The notes below the pieces were generated by a model, which was not told the DNA's origin, searched no databases, and was given only the letters and a program-made list of their open reading frames with translations. This document shows, piece after piece, positions 42,464 to 53,358 of a stretch of DNA of 64,000 bases. The translations under genes and the position numbers were made by a program. Source of the DNA: Beverwykella pulmonaria (lineage: Eukaryota; Ascomycota; Dothideomycetes; Pleosporales; Melanommataceae). The stretch spans positions 58,514 through 122,513 of the forward strand of contig BCHH01000002.1 in NCBI GenBank assembly GCA_001599595.1, given 5' to 3'. Position 1 is the stretch's first letter, and each line of letters begins with the position of its first letter.

Positions 42464-43366
42464 TTAATTTCCGTGCTGATTGTTTGAGTTTGGTTGAATC
42501 CTCTTTCCTTCAGCCATCCACCTCCTCATCGCACTATTCGTCACCACCCTCAACCCTTCTCCCACCCTAATAACCTCCCCGCTCTGTCTCTGTTCCCTAT
42601 CCATCATCGCATCGAACCTCCCCATAGCCATCTCCACCAAGCACCGTCCCATCTCCTCCGTCGGGCTGTGCAGGCCCGCAAACCAGCCCATCAACGGCAG
42701 CGCCGCTCCTCGCACAACCCTCGTCATAGCCCCCAGGTCAGGTACGAAAGGCCCAATAGCCGCGTGCCCCCTCGCATCCACGGCGCCAGGCCTCGGGGCC
42801 TCGATGTGGAACCTATCCGTGACTAGCCGCGACAGCAGCACCTCCGTCTCGCCTTTGACGCGCGCCTGTAGCGTCGTGAAAGGCCCTGGGCTGTGGGTCG
42901 CACTGAGGCCCGACACAAAGATGAAGCGGAACGGGGAGGAGGATGCCTCAGTGGCCGGTGGCGGGAGGAGCCGCGAGAAGGTCTCGGCGGCGGCGAGGGC
43001 GTAGGTCTTGGTTATGGTTATGTATTCCCTATGGCAGGCACACAGAATTCGGTCAGCAGTTGAGTTGTCCACGCATCGACCGAGGGCGGTGACGGCTCTC
43101 ACTTACTCCTTCCCGACTTTGCTCTGCGGGACGCCAAGCGCCCAAACCACGCCATTGGCTCCCTGTAGCTGTGCCAGAACGTCGGGCCCGTAGGTGCGAA
43201 AGTCGGCGTGTGTGATGACGTGCACTCGCGGGTCCTTGGCCTGCTCGGCCATGGGCACGGGGCGGCGGGTGAGGATGGAAATGCACGTGATTTCGGAGGT
43301 GCGGAGCATGGCGTCCAGGACGGCGGAGCCGACTAAGCCCGTGGCGCCGGTGAGGATAAGATGCAT
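42464..43366 (-). CDS. Atypical SDR, NAD(P)-binding protein (FMP52-like)
   Basis: Exons 43366-43107 and 43028-42464 join in phase across a 78-bp intron and give 274 residues. The N-terminus MHLILTGATGLVGSAVLDAM is a Rossmann fold with the TGATGLVG dinucleotide-binding motif. VVWALGVPQSKVGKEEY and RFIFVSGLSA follow, as in the FMP52/NmrA-like extended SDRs. The usual YxxxK active site is not obvious, so it may be a binding or regulatory protein rather than a catalytic dehydrogenase. Later segments include LHSPTEEMGRCLVEMAMGRF. GC content is higher than that of neighbouring DNA. It lies between the BVMO remnant and the AKR gene, divergent from the latter. Confidence 0.82.
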
Positions 43367-43970
43367 GGCTTGGATGGCTGACTCCTTCACGGTGAGAGAC
43401 CACGTAGATGTCGATGGAAAAGGCCAGGCTTGAGATATCAGGGACTTGAGGTCGATTCGATTTTTATATACTGGTACATTCGGGCTTCGGCTGGTTCCAT
43501 CGCGCCGTTCCAATGGACACCTAGCTCCTTCTCATGTCCTTTAATAGCTGTCGCTTCAAGGTTTCTAAAGTTCGTAGCTTGCGACCTATTTAGGTAAGCC
43601 CGTCAGCTCGGGCGGTGCTATACCCCTCTCCTTCTCATGTTATTCCATAGCCGTCGCCTTAAGTTTTCTCAGGTTCGTGGCTTGCAACCTTTTTGGGCTT
43701 AGTGCGGCCTAAATGTCTGGAGCAGCTTGTTTTCATACGGACCATACAACCAGAAAAAGCCACATCCTAGAGAACAGTAGACTCGAGATGAATTCTTCAC
43801 ACAGTAGGTACTGAAGGGGATTGCTTGCTAAGTCCGAGATATCCCTTCAATCTTCTGTTACTTGAAAGGGGTATAAAAGACTGCCGGCCTTATACTGAGC
43901 AACAAACAATAGATTTGACCAACATTACACCGCCCCATCTTTTCTTCCACCCTCTATACCGACTTCCACC
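43367..43970. promoter_or_regulatory. Divergent SDR/AKR promoter region with a duplicated block
   Basis: 604 bp between divergent genes. Two related blocks, ctccttctcatg...agttcgtagcttgcgacct (about 43524-43590) and ctccttctcatg...ggttcgtggcttgcaacct (about 43630-43690), form a diverged tandem duplication. A ggggtataaaag TATA box at 43868-43879 precedes the AKR gene by about 95 bp. Confidence 0.6.
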
Positions 43971-45212
43971 ATGTCACGAGATGCCCACGTTTCCGACTTA
44001 CTTGTCGCGCCGCCCTCGACAGATATGGAATATACCCGCCTGGGAGCCTCCGGTTTAAAAGTATCAAAGGTCATCCTAGGAGCTATGACTTTCGGAAGTA
44101 AAGACTGGGTGAAATGGCTCCTCGAAGAAGAAGAAGCGCTTCCACTTCTTGAGCATGCTTACAGGGTCGGCATCAATACCTGGGACACCGTGAGCATCTC
44201 CATGAGTTGAGCTTGCCATGTTCTAAAATTCTTGGCTTATCTTGCACAGGCTGACCTCTACTCTGATGGGCGCTCGGAAGAGATAATTGGCAAAGCAATC
44301 AATCAGTACAAGATACCTCGCGAAGGTGTGGTGATCATGACCAAATGCCGACTTGCAACCAGCGTTGAGGGCGAACCTCCTCTCAACATGTGGCAGGCGA
44401 GTATTAACGATGGTCGTATGGTCAATCGTGCCGGCTTGTCTCGCAAGCATATCTTCGATGCTGTCCAGAAAAGTATGAAGCGACTGGGGACATACATTGA
44501 TGTACTGCAAATTCATCGTATGGATCGAGACGTTCCACATGAAGAAATCATGCGAGCTCTAAATGATGTCGTCGAAAATGGATGGGTTCGATACATTGGA
44601 GCAAGCTCTGTAAGTACAATATTGCATCGAAGAATCTCCAGGCTGACACCAAAAAAGATGCCCGCGTGGGAGTTCCAAATGCTCCAGAATGTTGCAGAGA
44701 AGCATGGTTGGCACAAGTTTGTTAGCATGCAAAATTACCACAATCTCCTGTACAGAGAGGAAGAACGCGAAATGATTCCTTACTGCAAAGCTACAGGTGT
44801 AGGGCTTGTCCCGGTACGGTCCCTTTTCCTCTCCTGCTGCGCACTTTTAATTGGTGATTAACAGTGGTCTCCAATTGCACGCGGTGTCCTCGCTCGCCCA
44901 TGGAATTCCGACAGCGGCGCTACCTTGCGAGCTGAGACCGACGTAACATTGTCTCTTCTTTTACCGCGAGATGACCCCATCAATGAAAAGATTGTCACCG
45001 TTGTTGAGAAAATTGCTCAAGCCCGTGGTCTTCCAATGGCAGCGATAGCAATTGCGTTGTGTTTGCACAAAGGCGTGAATCCAATTGTTGGTTTAAGCAG
45101 CAAGTCACGCATGGATGAAGCTGTCAAAGCCGTCAAGGTGACTTTGACCAAGGAAGAGATAGCTAGTCTGGAGGAACCGTATGCCCCGAAGAACGTACTG
45201 CCGATTTATTGA
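43971..45212 (+). CDS. Aldo-keto reductase (aryl-alcohol dehydrogenase / NorB type)
   Basis: Exons 43971-44189, 44250-44609, 44658-44813 and 44865-45212 join in frame for about 360 residues. The AKR tetrad is visible: Asp in NTWDTADLYSDG with the Tyr, Lys in VIMTKCR, and His in LQIHRMD. The N-terminal YTRLGASGLKVSKVILGAMT and C-terminal NPIVGLSSKSRMDEAVKAV are typical of the AAD/norsolorinic-acid-reductase subfamily, which uses NADPH to reduce aldehydes or ketones. The start is the first ATG, with a short N-terminal extension. The gene is intact with no RIP-type damage. A family F7 LTR begins 35 bp after the stop. Confidence 0.9.
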
Positions 45213-45247
45213 CACAAATTCCGAATTCAACCACTTGATAGTTATAT

Positions 45248-45381
45248 TGTACCGGTTTAGGCTTGTACGGATGTAACTAGCTGATCCAAGGTCAAGCGGC
45301 TTATGAGCTGCTCCAATTTGATCCCTCTTCGAACAACGCAGTCGCCAAATAATCATTGTCCTTCATCAGAAAACCCTTACA
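45248..45381 (+). mobile_element. Solo LTR, family F7
   Basis: 134 bp, TGTACCGGTTTAGGC...AGAAAACCCTTACA; perfect TSD tatat (45243-45247 and 45382-45386). Inserted just downstream of the AKR gene. Confidence 0.9.
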
Positions 45382-45386
45382 TATAT

Positions 45387-46148
45387 CTTATCACCTATAT
45401 TTCATATTTTTCCTTGCTGAAATGGTTATGACATGCCCCCAAAATGCGCAGACATGCCGATAGTCGTGATAGAACATGGACCCAGAGCTACGGCAGCTCT
45501 CGACGCTACTGACGGAACGATTCAGAGCAGGACCAAGACTGCGAGAATTCTCGTTGCAACTAGCTTCCCTGAATGATCAAATGGCTGAGAAACCGTGACA
45601 TATTGACCATAACTTCATAGACATGTGAGCTTGAGATGCCCAAACAATAGATTCGTCTCGTCATGCCGTGAGTCTCTCGACGCAGTGAGGGATCTTAGTA
45701 GTGTACACTAAGAATTGCATCTTTTGGAAGATTATTTCACTGGTTTTTTTAAAGGGAAAGTGTCGATGAGCGGGAGAGGCCTGAATCTCGGGCACTGGCG
45801 GTCAGAAACTGGGCCATTTTTCAAGAACTAGGCCACTGAGCAGGGAAGTGGTCTGAATCTAGAACACCCAGCGTCCCGAATTTGGCCAATGCCCGACTTA
45901 CTCAGGCTTGTTCGGATTCAAAAGCAGAAATAAACATTGGTAAGATCTGGTGTACCCTAAGGGTACATCACTTCTTTTTTCGTTCAAAGCATCTCAGCGC
46001 ACGAACTTTCTGCATCTCAGAGCACATACTTTACTCAAGTCGTTTCGTCTTAGGCATGCTTCTCATTCAGTCATTTAAGCGTCAGCCTCTCCTAGTCCTG
46101 CAGCTCTATATCATTCTTATCGTTTAAGTTGAGCCCTAGGATGTAAGT
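45387..46148. other. Unassigned sequence
   Basis: No convincing gene; open frames up to 81 codons lack motifs. Confidence 0.4.
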
Positions 46149-46482
46149 TGTGACGGTGCTGTTCGCCAGCTTAGCCACACATCACATGAACACGTATCAG
46201 AGGTGAGGGCAGCAGGCGGTGAGCTCAATCATGTATCACAAGAATATGCATCAGATGCAATGGTCGCGCACGCTCAGCTCAACCACGTCGGACGCCGTGT
46301 GCACGCCACGCCTCTCAGGACATGCTCGGTCCGCCGCGGCCCGGTCTGTACCCTTCTGTATATAGGATCGTGATCCCTGAGTACCTCTTCTCTCTCTATC
46401 TTATTGTACTTGAAATAGAATCAACTTATCCTTTCATATGCTTCCGACATCCACAATAGTGAAGACCGTGCTCGTAATTACA
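46149..46482 (+). mobile_element. Solo LTR, family F6
   Basis: TGTGACGGTGCTGTTCG...TGCTCGTAATTACA. The TSD is taagt (46144-46148) against taaga (46483-46487), one mismatch. It has a tgtatatagga TATA box. Confidence 0.88.
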
Positions 46483-46808
46483 TAAGAAGTGTCAAATAGT
46501 TTTGCGACTACAGCTGAATATTTCACACTTTTATAAGTACTATAACTCTACACATACTACTAAAACTCTTAGCATTATTATTACTTCATTCTCATATATA
46601 AATTCTATCATCGTTCCCATAGCATACCCTCATCCATCGGTTCCAGCGAAATGCACTACCTTTTCAGGTCAACACTCTGCTCTATCCAACCAAAATGGTA
46701 CATTCGAAGAAGCCTACCTAAAAATTCAATGCCTTATTTGGGTCGGGGCAGTTAACGCCATGGCTCTTTGCTGTTTTAACTGCTTGCCGAATTCTTATGA
46801 TCTTTTCC
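46483..46808. other. Unassigned sequence between two LTRs
   Basis: A 103-residue open frame (46502-46813) runs into the next LTR. It has no recognisable domain and is not called. Confidence 0.35.
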
Positions 46809-46939
46809 TGTAAGCCCAGGACACTATACCATCACGTGGGCATGCTACTGACTAATCAGTCCGTTATATATATATCAGCTGTACATAATTCATACCGAAT
46901 ACACATCTTGATACTCTTTCCTAGACACTTCTACTTATA
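46809..46939 (-). mobile_element. Solo LTR, family F3
   Basis: 131 bp, reverse orientation: TGTAAGCCCAGGACACT...CTTCTACTTATA; perfect TSD tttcc (46804-46808 and 46940-46944). The last CA of the terminus has mutated to TA. Confidence 0.9.
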
Positions 46940-46944
46940 TTTCC

Positions 46945-48088
46945 ACTCCCGAAACTGGTAGATGCTGGCTCTGTCAGGACTGTGAGTGCGCTAAACATAA
47001 TCAACTTTGAGGCTAATGAAAACATGTAGATATATTGGATTAGTTCCGGTTGTCGGTTGCCCGAATATAGAGAAATGTGGCCTTCAGAAGCCGACAAGGA
47101 AATTTGTAGTTTACGAGAATGTTTTTTTGGAAAAAGCGAAGAAATTGTAGTGCTCTAAAGTAGTGAACATAAATCCCCACGGGAATATAAAGGTCCATGA
47201 CCAAGATACCCAACCGAGATGTATCCGAGATGTATCCTAGATGAAATGGGCGTGTCCCACAAGTTTGATAGAGAACAGGGCCGTGAGAACGAGACTGGCC
47301 CACGAATATGCTGAGTACATGTATTTTGAATGCTAGGATTTCCATCAACTATTCCTTATCGGTCGCCCCTGAGCCGCTCAGCTTCGGCTCTTCTCTCCCA
47401 GGCACTTTACCATTCATTTCTTTGTCATTTCCGGAATGACATAACCTCTACTTTTCCGTCTCCATTCCCAGGATCTTTCTCTATCTTGACGTTCCTGGCA
47501 TTCAACCATTCCATTCAATGCGTGAACGGGGTTGAGGAGGCTACAAGTATGATAGAAAGTATCAGAACTCCACAGACACTTAGAGCCTTTCAAATTGCGT
47601 TGTGTATCCAAGGACGGCGAGGAAGTTATTGGAGATGCAGAAGGATCTGTGCTCGCGAAGACTGTTCCTTTTTTGTGACGGAAAGCTTGACACCGAGACC
47701 TCCCGATGCTCCACAGTGTTGCTCCCCACACCCACACTCACACCCGCGCCTTTGGTCGCGTTTATCCACGCGCTGCGGCGCGGTTCACACCCCTTCAGTT
47801 CCAGAAGTTAGGGCCGTTTCGGTTGCTGTGCCACAATCGTCGTCAACCGTTTTCAAGCGTGAGGGATGCGAAAGCCTCCGGCTACTCACACCTTCAGTGC
47901 AATCCATCAACAAGACTTTACTGGCGCCGTTCGCATCTTAACCCAGATCATCCATCTGATATAAGCGCTTTTACTCGCATTAAGCTCAGTAGAAAAATAC
48001 TTGCTCTAGTCATTTCTTCCTCTCTCAAAGTTAGCGCTTCCAACCTCGCAAATCCTCCCATCCTTTACAGCAACGATTTGCGGTCAAG
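46945..48088. other. Long non-coding stretch upstream of a P450
   Basis: A 203-codon open frame (47330-47941) has low-complexity Ser/Pro/Arg content and no motifs; I do not call it. The P450 promoter should lie at the end of this stretch. Confidence 0.4.
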
Positions 48089-49876
48089 ATGATCCTCGCA
48101 ATATTAAGCGCCGTCAGCATCCTATACACACTATGGAGCATTATCACCCTCGAACTAAACTATCGCCGCGCTCGCTCCATGGGCATCCCACTCGTGCGTA
48201 TGCCGATTGATCCCCTCAATATCCCCTGGCAAGTCATCGAACCGCATTTTTGGAGGCTTGTTGACTCTCTGCATCTCCCTCTTCCCAAGAGTAGCGTTAT
48301 GATGCGGCGAGGTTGGCACTTTCAAGTCAAAGCGCAATTCCATGAAGAGCTTGGACCGATTTGGGCGTTCGTCACACCGAGAGACATTCACGTGCAGATC
48401 TGTGATAAGAATGCGTTACATGATGTTTATGGACGGAGAGGCGACTTTTTGAGGCCCAGACGGTTTTATAGTAAGTTTATAAGCTTAAAACGCGTCTTAT
48501 TATGTAGAGATGATGAAGAACTGATGGGGTGTAGAACTGCTTGCCGCGTATGGTCCCTGTATCTCCACCGCGACGCCTTCGGAATGGGGCCGTCAGAGAA
48601 AAATCCTAGCCGCGCCCTTCATGAATGAGAGTATCATGGAATACGTCTGGAACGAATCGTTGCGACAAACCCAGCAAATGGTCAAAGCATGGACAGCAAA
48701 AGACGTCGTTATCCGCGTAGGTAAAGACACTCGAACGTTATCACTCAACACTCTGGCAGCCATTGGTTTCCGTCGTTCATTCAAATTCCAGAGCTCGAGT
48801 GAGGAATCTACTTCTACAAAATCTCTGAATGAATCTTTCTCGTACCGCGACGCCCTCCAAATGGTCCTCGACAATGCCATTCTTGTCATGGTTGTTGGAT
48901 GGAAGAACCTCCTCTATCCTTGGCTGCCCACCTGGATCCGCCGCGTCGGGAAAGCGGCCAGTGATTTCCAGAAACACATGGAAATCATGCTAAACGAGGA
49001 GATGGCTGCATTGAATCGAGGAGAGAAGGGAACCGGGACCATCATGACGTCTTTTGTTAGAGCGTTGGATGCGCATCAAAAGGATAGCTCAAGGGGTATG
49101 CCGGTGGAGGAGATTTATGGCAACACGTTTGTGATAAATTTTGCTGGCCACGATACCACGGCGAATATATTGGCTTTTGCGGTGCTGTTGCTAGCGGCGA
49201 ACCCGGAGATCCAGGAGTGGGTAGCGGAGGAGGTACGGGAGGTTATTAGGGAATCGAAGGAAGACAGTTGGGAGTATTCCAAGATCTTCCCGAGACTGAT
49301 AAGGTGCCAGACGGTGTTGGTGAGTCCCGCTGCCAGCTACTTTGGGGTTAATTTCTTACGAACGTGTAGCTTGAAACCCTCCGACTCTTCCCGCCCATCA
49401 TGGCTATCCCGAAATGGACGAATGACCAACCGCAAGAGCTTGAAGTGAGCGGGAAGACAGTCATTCTGCCTCCACGTACAGGTGTTTTTATAAGCGTTCT
49501 CGGGGCCCAAACATACGAGTCATACTGGCCAGACCCTCTTGCCTGGAAGCCATCTCGCTGGATCACTCCAATCTCGACCGGATCATCCGAGAAAACTAAG
49601 GAACAGATCCTCGTAGATCCTCAGATTGCTTATTTTCCATGGTCAGGCGGACTGCAAAACTGCCCCGGAGAGAAGTTCTCAAAGGTAGAATTTATCGCCG
49701 TATTTGCCGGGCTACTGCAGGCACATCGGATTCGGCCCGTCAAGGAGGCAGGTGAAAGCTCGGAAGAGATACGGAAACGCTTTCTCAAGATTGCAAATGA
49801 TTGCGATGCTTTGATGATATTGAGGTGTAGAGATACAGACCAAGTCAAGGTGGTTTGCGAGAAGGTAGTCACTTGA
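48089..49876 (+). CDS. Cytochrome P450 monooxygenase, intact
   Basis: Exons 48089-48470, 48535-49319 and 49370-49876, introns of 64 and 50 bp in phase, about 557 residues. N-terminal anchor ILAILSAVSILYTLWSIITL. Helix C region WGRQRKILAAPFMNE. I-helix NFAGHDTTANILAFAVLLLA with the AGxDTT signature. ExxR is LETLR directly after the last intron, and the haem loop is FPWSGGLQNCPGEKFSKVEF with the CPG motif. It belongs to the class E P450s with FSxGxxxCPGxKF loops common in fungal secondary metabolism, but I cannot assign a CYP family or substrate. No nonsense or frameshift is seen. Confidence 0.87.
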
Positions 49877-50288
49877 TCAACTAGAGGTGTCGCAATCGCT
49901 GCTTCTTCCGACATTCAAAAATTATATCAGACAAAAGAAGTGTTGGACTATATACACATACATATATATATCACGCGAATTTGATAGTAACTTGTACGCT
50001 ACCGGGATACATCCGGGGCTAGTACGTATCGATAGGAAGGGCTGGCCGGGATGAAACCCGGCATGAGACCACTCACGATTATACTACTCGTGATCATACC
50101 ACTTCGGACGTTGCCACCAGGAGCGTTGCCACCAGGAGCATTGCCACATGTTCATATCTCTTCGGAAAGCCTCGGATCAACCAGAGAATTCGTGCGTCTT
50201 TTCTAAAAACATGTAGAGCTGTAGATAGGCATACAAAGTAGAGTGAATTCTAATTCTATCTGGCTTTCTATACAACCTTATAGCTTAA
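49877..50288. other. 3' flank with a 15-bp triplet repeat
   Basis: Three units of gttgccaccaggagc lie at about 50113-50156. No gene. Confidence 0.5.
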
Positions 50289-51225
50289 TTAAAGTAGAGT
50301 GGGTGAATTTGTGTGGTATTTGTACGAGGCAATAAGGCTGTTTATGGATAATATCTCACCGCAGCGCCTACTGCGCCTTTGCTGCCGCGCGCTCCCACCT
50401 GCACGCATCATTCCTTGACATGTTTCGCCCTCAAGCTGCGCATTAATGTCCTTTTGAGCAATTATTTCAGAGACTTTTGCCTTTGTTAGGGTCTCTTGCT
50501 CCTGAATTCGCTTTCTTTTGCGCGCTCTACGCTTTGTTGCAGCTGGTACTTCGCTGCAAGGATGATGAAAGGTGGAATCGCCCATCCGCACGCGTTAATA
50601 CTCTGGATCACCGTAGCCTATTCGCGATCGCCTGGTTGTACAGCCTTTGGCCGATTGCGTCTCTCAGTGCCTGTAACAACTTTTCCTGCTGAGATAATGC
50701 CCATCTGGTTGCCAGTTTCGTTGAAGTTTTATGTGACTTCATCTAAGATGCCGTACTTCGCCTTTATATTGTGTACAAGCTCAAACCATGGCTCAATAAC
50801 GTTAGGATCCTCACATAGGGCTCTCTGGCGATTGTACTTCCAATTGTATTGTGTTTTAAGCTCCGAGGTGCGCTTAACAAAGGACTGTGGCCATATAATA
50901 CCAATCTGGCTAGTACCGGGCTCGGCAAGCAGTTTGTTGGCCATATCTCGCACCTTGGTAAGTTTCTTTGAGTTGGGCTCACAGTCGCGTCGCGCAGTTG
51001 TTCCAGCGCGTCGTCGTCTTAGCGTTGTTTGGGAGACGTTGTAGACGGCCGCAGAGCGCCGCACACTTTGAAGTTGGCCTTGATCAATAGCTAATATAGC
51101 TAGGAATATACTGCCTTCATTTGTATTGATTGCATGTTGGGTGGTTGTAGTATAGTAGTTAATAGGTACCAAGTCGTGTTGTTTTGGTAGGATGCGCCGC
51201 TCCGCCACCCCTACATTAGTGGCTA
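50289..51225 (-). pseudogene. Internally deleted pogo transposase (element D)
   Basis: The minus strand carries the N-terminal helix-turn-helix part of a transposase like that of element C (QLQSVRRSAAVYNVSQTTLR, then TTARRDCEPNSKKLTK, QYNWKYNRQRALCEDPNVIE, HNIKAKYGILDEVT). It also carries the C-terminal basic tail (ATKRRARKRKRIQEQETLTK). The catalytic DDE segment between them is deleted by several hundred bases compared with element C, and a shorter piece is missing in the N-terminal region. The tail corresponding to the zinc knuckle of C is mutated. Terminal repeats could not be located, so the boundaries are approximate. Confidence 0.75.
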
Positions 51226-51258
51226 ATCATTTATCTTACGTGACTACACACGGATTCC

Positions 51259-52402
51259 TCAAACAACAGAATTAACATTATGTGGTGGGAAATCCCAAAG
51301 TACCTGAAGCGGGTCCTCTCCCTCCCTCCATGATCTTCTTTCCACCTCCTCCACTTCTTCCATAGTCATGCCGAATTCAGTAAACTCGTACGAGACTGGA
51401 AAATCTGGCCTGTGTTCCACACGGATACTGCCATCACTGGATTCTATGCCGTGATACCTCTGGCGATACCTCCGATGTATGGCTAGTGGCAGCGGTGGGC
51501 TATCCTTGGTGAAATGTCGGGCTGGGCTTTCCCACTTAGGGTGGAGCTTTGCGAGATTGATGGAAACATCCAAGCTTGGATTGTTGCTGAGAGACGCAAG
51601 CGGAGACAAGACGGCACGCTCATTAACCATCGACCAAGAGCAAGGCTCCTCGTGATCTAACCATATCCAAAGTCTTCTCAATTTGCTTAAGTGTTCGATG
51701 GCGAGACATAATCCCGACCATACAGAGCTAAGTGATGATTTAGAGCCGGCAGAATTACTAGTATTATCAAGTGCTTTATAAATGTCCAAAGGAAGCCTTA
51801 GGCTAATACTCAGTTCTTTGAGGTTCGGGAGGACGTAATCCAATAGGATGGAAGTTGAAGATCGCTCAGACTGGAGCACACCGGGTTCTGGAACGAAGAT
51901 CCTAAGCGTGTCTAGGTCATTTATTTGAATCGCGACAATATCAGCCATCGTTTCCGCGACATCAGTGAACCTGTAGAGGATGTCAACAGGCCAGCTACAA
52001 TAGCTTATTGTTTACTCACATTCGCTTGCACACGAAAAGGAGCGCCATCACAGTAGTGTCATAACCTATCTCATAGTTCTCTCGCATCCGCATGGCAGAC
52101 TCTTCACATCGCCAGTGCGGGCCCCACGAAGACCGCAATCGGAGCGCGTAGATGGGATCTGACGCACCGCAATCCATCACAAGATCGAGATCATTTGATC
52201 GTCGATCGAAACAGTCGGGATCACCATCTTTGTCACGCCACACGCATGTTGATAATCGAAGTCCCTTCTCGCGAAGTGAAAGATGGATTTGGTCTGGAAT
52301 AAAGTAGGCATAGATCGCACGACGAATCTCGGCGGGCGCAGCAAAGAATTTACTTTTGAGTTGAGGATTAAACGACGTATCCATGTTGAACTCTGCCAAC
52401 AT
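51259..52402 (-). CDS. DUF7730/F-box-like fungal protein
   Basis: Exons 52402-52020 and 51970-51259 join through a 49-bp intron and give about 364 residues. The segment FFAAPAEIRRAIYAYFIPDQ is the F-box-like/DUF7730 opening helix (L-P-x-E-I-R-x-x-I-Y). Later come MALLFVCKRMFTDVAETMAD, spanning the splice, and a leucine-rich region (LPNLKELSISLRLPLDIYKA). Families like this are large, fast-evolving and mostly uncharacterised in ascomycetes; a role in substrate recognition for ubiquitin ligases is only inference. An upstream in-frame ATG at 52606 exists, but the extra N-terminus is unlike the family, so the start at 52402 is preferred. Confidence 0.72.
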
Positions 52403-53023
52403 GGTAAATCTTGGAGATCTAAAGAGGGCAGTAGGCTCAAGTGTGATCGAGATGAGTTGAAATGAGTGTGAAGATGACAGGTGTCGCGGTGTTGCGGGGA
52501 TCGAGTAATGAGCTGCTGTGCCGCAGCACCGCCACAACTCGCACGAAAGGAATAGAAAACTTAAGCTTGAGAGTTTAGGGACTAGTACCGAGACATTCTG
52601 TTTCATTGAAGATTTCTGGTGAAGGAAAGGTCTCGTACATCCGTCTCACATTAAGCACAAGACCATGCCATCGCTTATTTTCTAGGTGATGCTATTCCCA
52701 CTATTTTCTTTGAGTGATATTAAAGCGTTTAAGATTGAAGTGGTCATTAAACGATGAAAACTCGCAGTCTTTTGCCTCCAACGCGTTCCTCTCCCTCTCA
52801 ATTTCCTTACTGTCGGTGTCGTGTCCGTGATACTAGCTGTGCACACACAAATATAGCGACAAGTATTGCTTCTAAATTGATTGACTAACGATCGTTGTTG
52901 TTTTTTTGGAGGTATGAAGACCTCCAGATGTCCTTGCACTAGCTGGCTAAGCAGCTGAGTCAAACATCTAGCTACAATTCACCAAACGCACTGACTATTT
53001 ACCAACACTTACAATCACACCAG
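52403..53023. other. Intergenic stretch
   Basis: Promoter side of the DUF7730-like gene. A 93-codon minus-strand frame (52682-52963) is unassigned. No repeat identified before the MITE. Confidence 0.4.
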
Positions 53024-53357
53024 CTACTCGCACCACGCACCACTAAGCTATCGCTTAGTGGTGCTACCAGGCTCAACGATAGAACCAGGCTCAGTGATAG
53101 TTTTGCCAAGGTGTTTATTATTTTGCAGCAGGCAGCACCCAAAACGAGAATTTTTATTAATTTTGGTTCTATCAGATTATGAAATAGTGAGCTGAGCTTT
53201 ATATCTAAGGGTCAGATTCGTCGGCAAAATCCAAATCTGGAGGCAGTGACACATAGTTCTAGCCCTGACTGCATATCCCTGCTCGCCAAGGGGGGCAAGG
53301 ACTTTTGAAAGGCACCTCCGTACTAAGCGATAGCTTAGTAGTGTGGTGTGCGAGTAG
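53024..53357. mobile_element. MITE with long imperfect terminal inverted repeats
   Basis: Left end ctactcgcaccacgcaccac and right end (reverse complement) ctactcgcacaccacactac pair over about 35 bp. Each arm contains the near-palindrome actaagctatcgcttagt, so the ends can form hairpins. It is 334 bp with no coding capacity. The TSD is not clear. The right end lies one base from the stop codon of the metallopeptidase gene. Confidence 0.82.
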
Positions 53358-53358
53358 T

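Noticed and set aside
47330..47941. 203-codon open frame
   Set aside because: Low-complexity composition, no motifs, no signal peptide, overlapping open frames in other phases; position fits a P450 upstream region.
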